64,000 nt of DNA from Paenibacillus sp. FSL M7-0420 (GCF_038002345.1 NZ_JBBOCJ010000001.1:1178001-1242000), one strand, 5' to 3'. Numbered from the stretch's first letter, positions 16,811-26,280 are shown. Notes: generated from the letters alone by a model not told the origin. Program-made: numbers and translations.

Positions 16811-17904
16811 GAGGTCACCTTCTTCTTGTGGCGTCTGAGCAGATAGACCGTCCATAACAGCAGAGGATAGCCGAACATCAGCATCATGCCGGCATTGCCG
16901 AGGTGAAGGGCCCACTGGTAAGATTCGAACACATTGGAGGGCAGCATGGCCAGGATGAACATCACCGGCAGCAGGACCGTGGAGGCCATCCGCTGGTCGC
17001 GGAATCGCAGCAGCTTGTGCAGCAGATAGGCAGAGATGTAATAAGTAGTGTAAATCGTCGTGTAGACAGAGATGACCCAGATAATAATGAAGATAGCATC
17101 CAGCCGCTCCAGGAATCCTTCGCCAAAGGCCGCCGAACGGGCCATCTCCAGAGTAGGGTAGATCAGCAGCTTGGTCTCCTCGGCACCGAATATCCCTACA
17201 GAGGCAATGACGATCAGCACGTAGATTGCACCCGACAGGAAGATGGCCCAGGCCCCCGCACGGACGGCATGCCCAGGCTTCTCCATGAATGGAATCAGCA
17301 GCACGATGACGAAGGAGCTTTGGAACAGATAGGTGGCCTCCCGCGTCCCTTTCCAGAACTGGAGGCCGGGAGCCATCAGGACAGGCTGCAGATTGAGCAT
17401 CTCCACATTTTTGAGCGAGAGCAGAATGGTAACCAGAATAGAGCCGACAATCAGCGGCAGATAGAAGAAGTGGATATAGGAGAACTTCACAACGTTGCGC
17501 CTGGAGGACAGCAGACTGATGAGCAGCATCAGGAAGATGGTTGCTTCGATCGGTGTTTTTTTGTACAGCACGGTTGTGGCGACATCCCCGAACTGGCGTA
17601 CAGTGAGGCCGGTGAGTACAATGAACAGCAGCATAATCACCACAGTGAAAATAGCAGCAAGCGGGCGTCCGATCAGGCGGCGGCTGAACACAAACAGGGT
17701 CTCCTGCGGAAACCGCTGGCACAGGGAGGCCAGCAGCCAGTAGCTGATGAAGGAGAAAAGTACGCCGCAGAATGCAACAAGCGGAGCGCTGCTGTTGCCT
17801 GCTTCGGTCATATAGCGCGGGAAGCTGAGGATGCCCACTCCGATAATGGTGCTGCTGATCACGGCTGCTGCGCGCAGACTCGTAATCTGGCGCGGATTAT
17901 TCAT
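16807..17904 (-). CDS. gerAB: GerAB-type germination permease (B subunit)
   Basis: A 365-residue integral membrane protein of the endospore germination permease family, related to amino-acid permeases, with about ten hydrophobic helices. The early ISSTIIGVGILSFPRYMTEA segment is the unwound-helix substrate-binding region of the family. It is thought to bind the germinant. ATG 17904 was chosen because AGGGAG is nine bases upstream; the ATG at 17913 abuts that site. It overlaps gerAA by 8 bp and gerAC by 4 bp, so the three are translationally coupled. Confidence 0.9.
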   Translation of the reverse strand: MNNPRQITSLRAAAVISSTIIGVGILSFPRYMTEAGNSSAPLVAFCGVLFSFISYWLLASLCQRFPQETLFVFSRRLIGRPLAAIFTVVIMLLFIVLTGLTVRQFGDVATTVLYKKTPIEATIFLMLLISLLSSRRNVVKFSYIHFFYLPLIVGSILVTILLSLKNVEMLNLQPVLMAPGLQFWKGTREATYLFQSSFVIVLLIPFMEKPGHAVRAGAWAIFLSGAIYVLIVIASVGIFGAEETKLLIYPTLEMARSAAFGEGFLERLDAIFIIIWVISVYTTIYTTYYISAYLLHKLLRFRDQRMASTVLLPVMFILAMLPSNVFESYQWALHLGNAGMMLMFGYPLLLWTVYLLRRHKKKVTS

Positions 17905-19525
17905 CGGTCTCATCTCCCTGCCTGAGAATCTGATCAATCTCTGCGGCTGGCACGCTGCGGGGCAGTCTGTCCGTATCCCGGGCATGCAGGAAGCTGGGGC
18001 GGCGGCGCATCCACCAGAGCGGCACCCGCACCAGCGTATCCTTCAGATCACGCCACTTGCCGGGAATGTAGGGGGACATATAGGGAACTCCGAAGGACTC
18101 CAGGTAGAGCAGATGGTTCAGAATCAGAATCGTACCTGTCATCACGCCGTAGAGGCCGAACATGCCCGCCAGAAGGATCAGCGGAAACCGCAGCATCCGC
18201 AGGGCGATTGCCGCATTATAGGCCGGAGTGGCGAACGAGCCGATGGTCGTCAGAGCCACAATGACAACAGTGATCGGGCTGGCAAGTCCCGCGCCCACTG
18301 CCGCCTGTCCGATGACGAGGACGCCTACAATAGATAATGCCCCGCCGATCATCTGCGGCAGCCGGATCGTCGCTTCCCGCAGCACCTCCATAGATACCTC
18401 CATGATCAGCACCTCCAGCACAGCCGGAAACGGCACACCCGCCCGGCCGCCCGAGATTGCCACAGCGAAATCTGTAGGCAGCAGCTCGGGGTTGTACGAG
18501 ATGACAGACACATATAACGCCGGGAAAAACAGCGAGCAGGCCAAAGCAATCAGCCGGATGATCCGGATTAGGCTGCCCATAATGAAGCGTTCCGTATAGT
18601 CATCCACCGTCTGGAAGAACTGGTTGAAGAGGGCGGGAACAATCAGGGCAAACGGGGAGCCATCCACAAGAATGGCGACCCGTCCTTCCAGAAGGGCGGC
18701 CACAGTTTTGTCCGGCCGCTCAGTGCTCTGAACCTGAGGGAAGGGTGACAGCGGCTGGTCTTCGATGAACTGCTCGATGTATCCCGCATCAAGGATGCCG
18801 TCCGTATGAATCAGCGAGATTCTGCGCATGACTTCAGCGACCAGACTGCTGTCAGTGACGCTGTCAATGTAACATAGAGCCACCCTCGACTGAGTACGTG
18901 CACCGAGCGGGCTAATTTCAATCCGGAAGTCCGTGCTCTGCAGCCGGTAGCGCAGCAGGGAGAGGTTGTTCTCCAGCTTCTCCACATAGCCTTCACGCGG
19001 CCCGCGGATAACCTGCTCCGTCTGCGGCTGCTCGACCCCACGCATCTCAATCTGGCGCATCTCCATGCGTAGCGCCTCGGGAATCCCGTCGATCAGCAGA
19101 ATCAGGTCACCCTTCACAGCCGCTTGAGGGAGAGCGGACAGATCGGCAGTTGTGGTGCCTTGAGTGACCTGGACGGCAGTACTCCAGATGTAATGAATCA
19201 TTCCGCCCGCATTCTCCAGGATTTCGGGCTGGCCTGAAGGCGGGGCCATTAACGGTTTCAATACATGCTCACGCACCTGCTCCATATTCACGAGTGAGGA
19301 GAAGAAGAGCATTACGGCAGGATAAGCCCCGAAGAGCAGGAAGTCGCGCACGACCAGGTCGCCGTTCTCCCCGAGCCTGGCCTGAAGCTCCGGCAGATCG
19401 GTCTTCAGCTCTCCTGTCAGCCTGCTGCCGCTGGCCGGCTTCGGCTCTGGAGGAGAAGACTGTTGCTTATCTATGTAGGAGGCATATTTATCTTTCCAAT
19501 CTTGCAAACGGGCGATCTCCTTCAT
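17897..19525 (-). CDS. gerAA: GerAA-type spore germination protein (A subunit)
   Basis: A 542-residue GerA-family protein. The N-terminal half is a soluble domain (about residues 40-300) with the VRDFLLFGAYPAVMLFFSSL and KGDLILLIDG segments. The C-terminal half has several membrane helices with the family stretch FPAVLEVLIMEVSMEVLREA. It oligomerises to form the channel-like part of the germinant receptor. No convincing Shine-Dalgarno sequence precedes ATG 19525, so translation may be weak. I could not identify a sigma-G promoter with confidence. It is the first gene of the operon. Confidence 0.9.
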   Translation of the reverse strand: MKEIARLQDWKDKYASYIDKQQSSPPEPKPASGSRLTGELKTDLPELQARLGENGDLVVRDFLLFGAYPAVMLFFSSLVNMEQVREHVLKPLMAPPSGQPEILENAGGMIHYIWSTAVQVTQGTTTADLSALPQAAVKGDLILLIDGIPEALRMEMRQIEMRGVEQPQTEQVIRGPREGYVEKLENNLSLLRYRLQSTDFRIEISPLGARTQSRVALCYIDSVTDSSLVAEVMRRISLIHTDGILDAGYIEQFIEDQPLSPFPQVQSTERPDKTVAALLEGRVAILVDGSPFALIVPALFNQFFQTVDDYTERFIMGSLIRIIRLIALACSLFFPALYVSVISYNPELLPTDFAVAISGGRAGVPFPAVLEVLIMEVSMEVLREATIRLPQMIGGALSIVGVLVIGQAAVGAGLASPITVVIVALTTIGSFATPAYNAAIALRMLRFPLILLAGMFGLYGVMTGTILILNHLLYLESFGVPYMSPYIPGKWRDLKDTLVRVPLWWMRRRPSFLHARDTDRLPRSVPAAEIDQILRQGDETDE

Positions 19526-19693
19526 GGGCAGATGGATGAATCTATCTAAAGTGTTGCTTGATCGTAAGGTTTTTATGTAATTTCTATGTGTAAGGCCCGG
19601 AAGGAGTGCTATGATATCTGCTTCAGGCGGTTGCTTGGCAGCCGGTTGCCCGGTAAACTAAAAGGTAGAAAGCCTTAAGGAGTATGAAGAGAT

Positions 19694-21520
19694 ATGGAGA
19701 TGCAAGGATCATTAATGGAGCAGGCCCAGGCCGAGCTGCAAAAATATTACGGTTATCCCGATTTCCGGGACGGCCAGAAAAAAATTGTGAACAATCTGCT
19801 GGAAGGCCGCGATACGCTGGGCATTCTGCCTACCGGAGGCGGCAAATCCATCTGCTATCAGGTTCCGGCGCTGCTGCAGCCGGGGCTTACCCTGGTCGTC
19901 TCACCGCTGATCTCCCTGATGAAGGACCAGGTGGATGCTCTGACGACCGCAGGGATTCCCGCTGCTTATATCAACAGCACCCTGAGCGGCAAGGAAGTGA
20001 ATGAGCGCATCCGCGCGGCCCGCCGCGGCGATTTGAAGCTGCTCTATGTAGCTCCCGAGCGTCTGGAGCTGGACTGGTTCCGCCTGGAGATGGCCGGACT
20101 GAATATCTCTTGCGTGGCTGTCGATGAGGCACACTGCGTCTCGCAGTGGGGCCATGACTTCCGCACCAGTTATCTGGCAGTGTCCCCGTTCGTGGAGCAG
20201 CTGCCGCAGCGTCCGATTCTGGCGGCCTTCACCGCTACGGCTACCCCGGAGGTCATGGAGGATATGGTCCGGCTGCTGCGCCTGCGCGAGCCGGGCGTCT
20301 TCATGACCGGACTTGGCCGCGACAACCTGGCGATGTCCGTGCTGCGCGGAGAGAACAAGCGCGAGTTCGTGCTGGATTACGCGGCTCAGCATGCCCATCA
20401 GCCGGGTATCGTGTATGCCGCCACCCGCAAGGAGGTGGATGATCTCTATCAGCGCCTCCAGGCCGCAGGCATCACCGCCGGGCGCTATCATGCCGGAATG
20501 AACGATCAGGAGCGGGCGGACAGCCAGGAAGGCTTCCTCTATGACGATATCCGTGTCATGGTCGCCACTAATGCCTTCGGGATGGGGATCGACAAGTCTA
20601 ACGTGCGTTATGTCATCCATTACAATATGCCGAAGAACATGGAGGCCTATGTTCAAGAGGCGGGCCGTGCCGGGCGTGACGGGGAGCCGAGCGATTGTAT
20701 CCTGCTGTTCAGTGCGCAGGATATCATGACCCAGAAATTCCTGATTGAGCAGAACCCGCAGGACCCGGAACGCAAAGCCAACGAATACCGCAAGCTCCAG
20801 CAGATGATTGAATACTGCTACACTACCCGCTGCCTGCGCAGTGCGCAGCTCGACTATTTCGGCGAGAGCCATGACGATGATCACTGCGGGATTTGCAGCT
20901 CCTGTACCGACGAGCGTGAGCTGGTCGATATCACGGTTGAAGCGCAGAAGATCTTCTCCTGCATCCACCGGATGCGTGAGCGTTACGGCGTGGCGCTGGT
21001 CTCATCCGTGCTGAAAGGCTCGCGTAACCAGAAGGTGCTGCAATACGGCTTCGAGAAGCTGCCGACCCACGGCGCTATGTCCAGCCGCAGCGAGAAGGAG
21101 ATTACCGAGATCATCAATATGCTGATCTCGGAAGGATATCTGGCCTTGTCCGAAGGCCAGTATCCGGTGGTCCGGCTGCAGCCGCTGGCAGCCGAGGTGC
21201 TGCGCGGCCAGCGCCAGGTGCATCAGCGCGTGGCCCGCACGCTGGTCACCTCCGGCACGCGGGACCGCAGCCGTTCGCGCGACACTTCGCCGTCTGCGGT
21301 CAACGAGACGGTGTTCGAGCAGCTGCGCCTGATCCGCCGCGAGCTGGCGGGGCGCGAGCATGTGCCGTCATACATCATTTTCAATGATGCAACGCTGCGC
21401 GAGATGAGCGTGGTCTGTCCGCAGACGGAAAGCGAGATGCTGAGGGTGAAGGGTGTCGGGGAAGTGAAGTACCGGAAGTACGGCAAGGCCTTCCTGGAGT
21501 TTTTTCAAAATGACATGTAA
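19694..21520 (+). CDS. recQ: ATP-dependent DNA helicase RecQ
   Basis: A 608-residue 3'-5' helicase for recombination and replication repair. The DEAD-type core has Walker A PTGGGKS (residues 46-52) and DEAH (144-147), and the second helicase domain includes NAFGMGIDKSNVRYVIHY and QEAGRAGRDG. A RecQ zinc-binding segment has cysteines around 380-405 (CGICSSC). Winged-helix and HRDC domains follow, the latter ending near FLEFF. The start at 19694 is 11 bases from AAGGAG (19677-19682), which is rather far; ATG 19700 is an alternative. The radical SAM gene begins 15 bp after the stop, so they form a pair. Confidence 0.95.
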   Translation: MEMQGSLMEQAQAELQKYYGYPDFRDGQKKIVNNLLEGRDTLGILPTGGGKSICYQVPALLQPGLTLVVSPLISLMKDQVDALTTAGIPAAYINSTLSGKEVNERIRAARRGDLKLLYVAPERLELDWFRLEMAGLNISCVAVDEAHCVSQWGHDFRTSYLAVSPFVEQLPQRPILAAFTATATPEVMEDMVRLLRLREPGVFMTGLGRDNLAMSVLRGENKREFVLDYAAQHAHQPGIVYAATRKEVDDLYQRLQAAGITAGRYHAGMNDQERADSQEGFLYDDIRVMVATNAFGMGIDKSNVRYVIHYNMPKNMEAYVQEAGRAGRDGEPSDCILLFSAQDIMTQKFLIEQNPQDPERKANEYRKLQQMIEYCYTTRCLRSAQLDYFGESHDDDHCGICSSCTDERELVDITVEAQKIFSCIHRMRERYGVALVSSVLKGSRNQKVLQYGFEKLPTHGAMSSRSEKEITEIINMLISEGYLALSEGQYPVVRLQPLAAEVLRGQRQVHQRVARTLVTSGTRDRSRSRDTSPSAVNETVFEQLRLIRRELAGREHVPSYIIFNDATLREMSVVCPQTESEMLRVKGVGEVKYRKYGKAFLEFFQNDM

Positions 21521-21535
21521 AGAAGGTTATAAGGC

Positions 21536-23458
21536 ATGAGAATCATCCTGGCCACATTAAATGCCAAATATATTCACACGTCGCTTGCGATCCGGCTGCT
21601 GAAGGCGTATAGCGAGCATGAGTTCAAGGATATCCTTTTGGCGGAATATACCATCAAAGACCCTGCGATGAACATCGTGTCTGACCTTTTTCAGAAGCAG
21701 CCGGATGTGATTGGCTTCTCCTGTTACATCTGGAACATCGAGGAGACCATCAAGCTGGTCGGCATTCTCAAGCAGGTCATGCCGGAGGTCAAGATTGTGC
21801 TGGGCGGGCCGGAGGTATCTTATGAGCCGCTCTACTGGATGAAGCGGGAGGCCGGAGTGGACTTTGTCGTGAACGGTGACGGGGAAGAGACCTTTCACCA
21901 TCTGCTGCAGGAGATCCGGGATGAACACAAGTACCATTTCGTATACGGTGCGGCTTACCGCAAGGGCGAAGAGCTGATCGTTAACCCTCCCCGTCCCAAA
22001 AGCGATCTTAACACCCTGCCGACCCCGCACCGCTTCGCGGAGGATCTGCCGGAGCTGAGCAAGCGGATTGTGTATTTTGAGACGAGCCGGGGCTGTCCCT
22101 TCAACTGCCAATTCTGCCTGTCCAGCATTGAGGTGGGCGTGCGTTATTATGATATTGAACGGGTGAAGTCTGATCTGCTCTATCTGATTGAGGGCGGAGC
22201 CAAGGTGATCAAGTTCCTGGACCGCACGTTCAATATCAACCGCAATTATGCGATGGAGATGTTCCAGTTCCTGATCGACAATCATCAGGGCTGCGTGTTC
22301 CAGTTCGAGATTACCGCCGATATTATGCGTCCCGAGGTGCTGGATTTCCTGGCGCAGAACGCCCCTCCGGGCGTCTTCCGCTTCGAGATCGGCGTCCAGT
22401 CGACGAATGATGAGACGAATGAGCTGGTCAAGCGCCGCCAGAACTTCACCAAGCTGTCCCGCACCGTGATGAAGATCAAGGCCAGCGGCAATATCGACCA
22501 GCATCTCGATCTGATCGCCGGACTGCCGATGGAGGATTACGCGACCTTCCGCAAGACCTTCAATGACGTCTTCGCCATGGAGCCGGAGGAGCTGCAATTA
22601 GGGTTCCTCAAAATGCTGCGCGGCACCGGGCTGCGCGCCCAGGCAGCCAAATATGACTACACGTACATGGAGCATGCGCCGTACGAGATTCTCAGCAGCC
22701 ATGTCATGCCGTTCGCCGATATCATCCGGCTCAAGCGGCTGGAGGATGTGCTGGAGAAGTACTGGAACAGCCAGCGGCTGGTTCATTCGGTCAAGTATCT
22801 GATCCGCCATGTGTTCCCGTCCCCGTTCGACTTCTTCCAGGAGTTCGGCGACTACTGGGAAGCGCGGGGCTGGCAGAAGATCGGGCATCAGCTGGAGGAT
22901 CTGTTCACCCGGCTGCATGACTTCCTGACGGACCGGGGCACGGCCTCCATGGACATTGTCACCGGCCTGATGAAGCTGGACTATTTCCTCGCCCACAAGT
23001 ACAAGCCCCGCAAAATCTGGTGGGATGACGTCCTTGATAAAGCAGAGTGGGCGAAGCATCTGAAGCAGATCGCCAGTCAGCCGGAGCGGATCTCGGCCAA
23101 GCTGGCGGAGGCCGGACTTAGCGAGCGGGAGCTCCAGAAGTTCATCGTGCTCGACGAGCTGCCGTTCCGGCTTGCGCCGGTGCTGGAGTCGATCAGTGGG
23201 CTGCGCTATGACGGGGAGCTTGGCGCTGAGGCGGGGGCACAGCCTGAGGCTGGTGCCGATGCCGGGGACGGCCGGGAGCTTCGTGGAACGGTAGCCGAAG
23301 GAGAACCGGCGGAGCTTGCGGTGGCTGTAGCCGAGGCTGGGGCTGGGGAGCTCCATAACAATCCGCACCCTGGTGCAAGGGACGGCCGAACGCTGCTGGT
23401 CGTCCTGTATCAGCAGGATGAGAGCCAGCGGGCGCAGTATTACGCTTTGTCTTTATAG
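21536..23458 (+). CDS. B12-binding-domain radical SAM protein (DUF4080 type)
   Basis: A 640-residue protein. The N-terminal 140 residues form a cobalamin-binding-like domain (VIGFSCYIWN, KIVLGGPEVSYEP). The radical SAM core follows with ETSRGCPFNCQFCLSS, whose three cysteines hold the 4Fe-4S cluster, then IGVQSTNDETNELV. The C-terminal half matches the DUF4080 extension. The reaction is unknown for this family. The last 90 residues contain a roughly 60-residue Ala/Glu/Gly-rich stretch that looks like a low-complexity insertion before the final VVLYQQDESQRAQYYAL. It is cotranscribed with recQ. Confidence 0.88.
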   Translation: MRIILATLNAKYIHTSLAIRLLKAYSEHEFKDILLAEYTIKDPAMNIVSDLFQKQPDVIGFSCYIWNIEETIKLVGILKQVMPEVKIVLGGPEVSYEPLYWMKREAGVDFVVNGDGEETFHHLLQEIRDEHKYHFVYGAAYRKGEELIVNPPRPKSDLNTLPTPHRFAEDLPELSKRIVYFETSRGCPFNCQFCLSSIEVGVRYYDIERVKSDLLYLIEGGAKVIKFLDRTFNINRNYAMEMFQFLIDNHQGCVFQFEITADIMRPEVLDFLAQNAPPGVFRFEIGVQSTNDETNELVKRRQNFTKLSRTVMKIKASGNIDQHLDLIAGLPMEDYATFRKTFNDVFAMEPEELQLGFLKMLRGTGLRAQAAKYDYTYMEHAPYEILSSHVMPFADIIRLKRLEDVLEKYWNSQRLVHSVKYLIRHVFPSPFDFFQEFGDYWEARGWQKIGHQLEDLFTRLHDFLTDRGTASMDIVTGLMKLDYFLAHKYKPRKIWWDDVLDKAEWAKHLKQIASQPERISAKLAEAGLSERELQKFIVLDELPFRLAPVLESISGLRYDGELGAEAGAQPEAGADAGDGRELRGTVAEGEPAELAVAVAEAGAGELHNNPHPGARDGRTLLVVLYQQDESQRAQYYALSL

Positions 23459-23614
23459 AGACGAGTAAACCTATTCTCACCGGACACAGGCCTATGCGGA
23501 ATGTATGCCAAAAACTGAACACAATAAGCGGCCGCATTACGGATCTAACCTGCACAATCTGAACTTTTGCGGGAAATAAGGACTTCCGAGTCAGTTACCT
23601 AATGGGGGATACAG

Positions 23615-24148
23615 ATGAGTCTGAATCAGCACATATCATTGTTGAGGTACGCAGACCAGCATGTGGAACAATTCAGGGACCAGTTACTTGGCTTTCAGCT
23701 TCCGGCGGAGCAGTTGCAGTTCACCGGAATGCCGGAGGAGACGCTTCAGGATATCAAGGAGGATGCCGGTAAGGAGGGAGTGGTTATTGCTCATGGAGAA
23801 AGGGCGGTGGGCTTCTTCATCCTCCATACCGGTGAAGGCATATCCGATTTCTTTCCAGACTATGGCGATGCAGTTCTGCTGCGCGCTTTCCTGATGGACT
23901 ACGCCAGCCAGGGCCGTGGGTTCGCTATAGCAGCGATGTTGCAGCTGCCGGATTTTGTCCGCCGCCACTACCCTGAAGCCCGGCAGATTGTGCTTGCTGT
24001 GAATGAACGCAATACCGCCGCCAGTCAGCTATATCTCCGCACCGGATTTCAGGATCACGGCCTGCGGCGGAGCGGAAGCAAGGGACTGCAGCTGATTTTG
24101 CAGTATGAGCTGTCTTCCAGATCTGCGGGTTCATCAGTCCATGGATAA
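23615..24148 (+). CDS. GNAT-family N-acetyltransferase
   Basis: A 177-residue protein. The acetyl-CoA-binding region is the DYASQGRGFAIAAM segment (R/Q-x-x-G-x-G/A type). The VNERNTAASQLYLRTGFQD segment is the typical C-terminal motif. GGGGGA lies upstream of the ATG. The gene overlaps the following nucleotidyltransferase gene by 8 bp. Substrate unknown. Confidence 0.82.
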   Translation: MSLNQHISLLRYADQHVEQFRDQLLGFQLPAEQLQFTGMPEETLQDIKEDAGKEGVVIAHGERAVGFFILHTGEGISDFFPDYGDAVLLRAFLMDYASQGRGFAIAAMLQLPDFVRRHYPEARQIVLAVNERNTAASQLYLRTGFQDHGLRRSGSKGLQLILQYELSSRSAGSSVHG

Positions 24149-24755
24149 TGGGGATGTATTACAGAAGCGTTTGACAGAGGTCTTCTCCCGCAGTACGTTG
24201 CTGATGGATATTTTCAGGCGTGCTCAAGGTCTTTCCCTGATTCCTTATTACATAGGTGCCGGTTGTCTAGTCCAGACGGTGTGGAACGAGCTGACCGGGC
24301 GGACGCCAGGGTATGGAATCAGTGACATCGATATTATTTACTACGATGCGTCGGATCTGAGCTATGCTGCTGAGGATGAGGTGGTTGCCAAGGGCAGGGA
24401 GCTTTTTGATGGTATTGCCCTTCCGGTCGACCTCAAGAATCAGGCCAGAGTTCATCTGTGGTACCCCCAAAAGTTCGGTGTGGAGATCAGCCCCTACCTC
24501 TCCCTGGAAGCTGCAATCGACAGCTGGCCGACTACAGTAACCTCGCTGGGAGCAAGGCTTGAGCTGAACGGTGAATGGAAGATTTATGCTCCATTTGGTC
24601 TGGAGGATTTGTTTCAACTGGTTCTGCGGCCCAACAAAGCGCTGATTACCGAAGAGGTATACCGTACCAAAACGCAGAAATGGAAGCGTAAATGGCCGGA
24701 GCTTACGGTGGTCCCTTGGTCTTTCACAACACCTAATTGTATTTACACATCCTAA
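24141..24755 (+). CDS. Nucleotidyltransferase-like protein (NTP_transf_6 type)
   Basis: About 204 residues. AGCLVQTVWNELTGRTPGYG followed by ISDIDIIYYDASD gives the nucleotidyltransferase-fold G-x-x-x-x-x-W and D-x-D metal-binding signature. The later FGVEISPYLSLEAAIDSWPTT segment also fits family PF06042. These proteins probably transfer a nucleotide to an unknown acceptor. The frame is open from 24105, but ATG 24141 overlapping the upstream stop suggests coupling and removes an unlikely extension. Confidence 0.78.
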   Translation: MDNGDVLQKRLTEVFSRSTLLMDIFRRAQGLSLIPYYIGAGCLVQTVWNELTGRTPGYGISDIDIIYYDASDLSYAAEDEVVAKGRELFDGIALPVDLKNQARVHLWYPQKFGVEISPYLSLEAAIDSWPTTVTSLGARLELNGEWKIYAPFGLEDLFQLVLRPNKALITEEVYRTKTQKWKRKWPELTVVPWSFTTPNCIYTS

Positions 24756-25034
24756 GTGTTACGATCAGTCATAAGATGCAAATAAAGGAGCCTACACCTT
24801 ATCATGTGGATTACTCTGTAAGGATTAATTAACCGGAAGAATGCCAGCAATAGTGCAGAACACTATGCTATTCGGCATGTCTTTCTTTAATCTTACAGGG
24901 TATGCAGGGTAAGCTTGGTTCATAGACCGGCTTCTGCGGATACCTTAGGGTATCCTTTTTTGTTGCCGGGACACCGCATCTCTATGGCTCCTTGCCTGCT
25001 TATCCTCCTAAATCATGAATGGGGGAACTACTAT

Positions 25035-25886
25035 ATGTATCCAAAACTGATTTTAATCGAGGGCTTACCCGGCTTCGGAAAATCCACTACGGCACAGCTG
25101 GTTTATGACATTCTTACGGAGACGGGCATTAGAGCTCAGCTATTCCTGGAGGGGAATCTGAATCATCCGGCGGATTATGACGGCGTCGCTTGTCTTGCGG
25201 AAGCAGAGTACGATGAGCTGCTGGGGATGTGGGCCGATTCAAGGCATATATTAAGTCCGCGGACTACTGTTCATGACAGCCATTACCTGGTGGAATACCG
25301 CAAAATCATAGATGAACACGGGCCCCTTATTCCAAAGGAAGCGCTGGATTTGCTTACCCGGAACGATGTGTATGAATTGCCGCTCGCGCAGAACAGGGAG
25401 CTGATTACAGCAAGATGGAGACAGTTCGCGGAGAAGGCCTTGCAGGGGGCGGACACGTATGTGTTTGATTGCTGCTTTATCCAGAACCCGGTAACTGTGG
25501 GGATGATCAAGCATGGTGCAGCTGAGGAAGACATTGTAAGCTACACGTTGGAGCTGGAGGCCATTACGGCCAGATTGAATCCGCTGCTGATGTATATTGA
25601 TCAGGACGATCTGGAGCGTTCTTTCCGCAAAGCTGTCCGCGACAGACCCCTGGAGTGGTCAGAGGGGTTCATTGAATATTACACCAAACAGGGGTATGGC
25701 TTTAAACAGGGGCACCAGGGCTTAGACGGAACTCTGAGGGTGCTTGAGGCCAGACTGAAATTGGAGAAAATCATATATAACCGCATAAACATGCACAAGA
25801 TCAAAGTCAATAATTCTTCGTATGATCTTCCGGCGTATAAGCAAGATTTAGCGGGGAGACTGGCAGGATATTTAGAGCGTGAATAA
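25035..25886 (+). CDS. P-loop NTPase, kinase-like
   Basis: A 283-residue protein with a Walker A motif at the start (LIEGLPGFGKSTTAQLVYDIL). Further segments such as TYVFDCCFIQNPVTVGMI and MYIDQDDLERSF resemble small-molecule or nucleoside kinases. The phosphate acceptor is not identifiable. GGGGGAA lies about nine bases before ATG 25035; the open frame extends upstream to 24915 without support. It stands alone, preceded by a 280-bp gap with no recognised feature and followed by the 52-bp-period repeat array. Confidence 0.75.
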   Translation: MYPKLILIEGLPGFGKSTTAQLVYDILTETGIRAQLFLEGNLNHPADYDGVACLAEAEYDELLGMWADSRHILSPRTTVHDSHYLVEYRKIIDEHGPLIPKEALDLLTRNDVYELPLAQNRELITARWRQFAEKALQGADTYVFDCCFIQNPVTVGMIKHGAAEEDIVSYTLELEAITARLNPLLMYIDQDDLERSFRKAVRDRPLEWSEGFIEYYTKQGYGFKQGHQGLDGTLRVLEARLKLEKIIYNRINMHKIKVNNSSYDLPAYKQDLAGRLAGYLERE

Positions 25887-25980
25887 CGCGTCTTTGTAGA
25901 GTTACTGTTAATAGCTGCGGAATACCTGATATGATCATTAGGATGTTGGCGCGGAAAGTGGGGCCTAAGAAGAAGCCTGG

Positions 25981-26167
25981 AAATCCTGCATAAATTACAA
26001 CATTCGCTGCTTCTGGAGCGTCAATATGGCGAAATCCTGTACAAAGTGCAACAACTGGTGCTCCAAAGAGTGTTAATTTGTTAAAAATAATGCCTAAAGT
26101 GCAACAATTGTTACTGAGACGGTGCCGATAGGGTGGAGATCCTGCAAAAATTACAACAATTGCTGCT
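25981..26167. repeat. Four degenerate intergenic units with about 52-bp periodicity
   Basis: A core resembling CCTGCAaAAATTACAACAATTGCTGCT occurs four times. The T(A/G)CAACA heart of each copy starts at 25996, 26047, 26100 and 26152, giving steps of 51, 53 and 52 bp. The unit-to-unit remainder is poorly conserved. No open frame spans it. The 508-bp gap between the P-loop gene and the lysophospholipase-like gene contains only this array and the terminator at its right end. Confidence 0.6.
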
Positions 26168-26240
26168 GCCGGATCAGCGGCATACCTTACGTTGCAGCTA
26201 AGAGGAGAATTTTAACTTACTGTTACGGCAAAATAATCGA

Positions 26241-26280
26241 AAGAGAGGCACTCCGTCCGGGCGGAGTGCCTCTCTTTTTG
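26241..26280 (-). terminator. Strong terminator downstream of the lysophospholipase-like gene
   Basis: AAGAGAGGCACTCCG (26241-26255) pairs with CGGAGTGCCTCTCTT (26262-26276). T-runs occur on one strand and A-rich sequence on the other, so it can act in both directions. It lies between the repeat array and the 3' end of the minus-strand hydrolase. Confidence 0.75.

Noticed and set aside
15587..17722. Apparent 711-codon fusion of gerAB-antiframe and gerAC
   Set aside because: The extra N-terminal part is a frame-shifted reading of gerAB; the lipoprotein signal peptide at 16810 marks the true gerAC start.
16903..17925. Long open frame (340 codons) on the plus strand opposite gerAB
   Set aside because: It is the antisense shadow of a clear membrane permease, is rich in His/Gln/Arg without any domain, and has no ribosome binding site.
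22598..23368. Open frames of 250 or more codons opposite the radical SAM gene
   Set aside because: Antisense shadows of the conserved gene in GC-rich codons; no motifs.
24105..24140. Earlier start for the nucleotidyltransferase gene
   Set aside because: No ribosome binding site, and it would overlap the upstream gene by 44 bp; ATG 24141 gives an 8-bp overlap typical of coupled genes.
25981..26167. CRISPR array
   Set aside because: Only a short degenerate core is shared, the units are not identical, and no cas gene is near.
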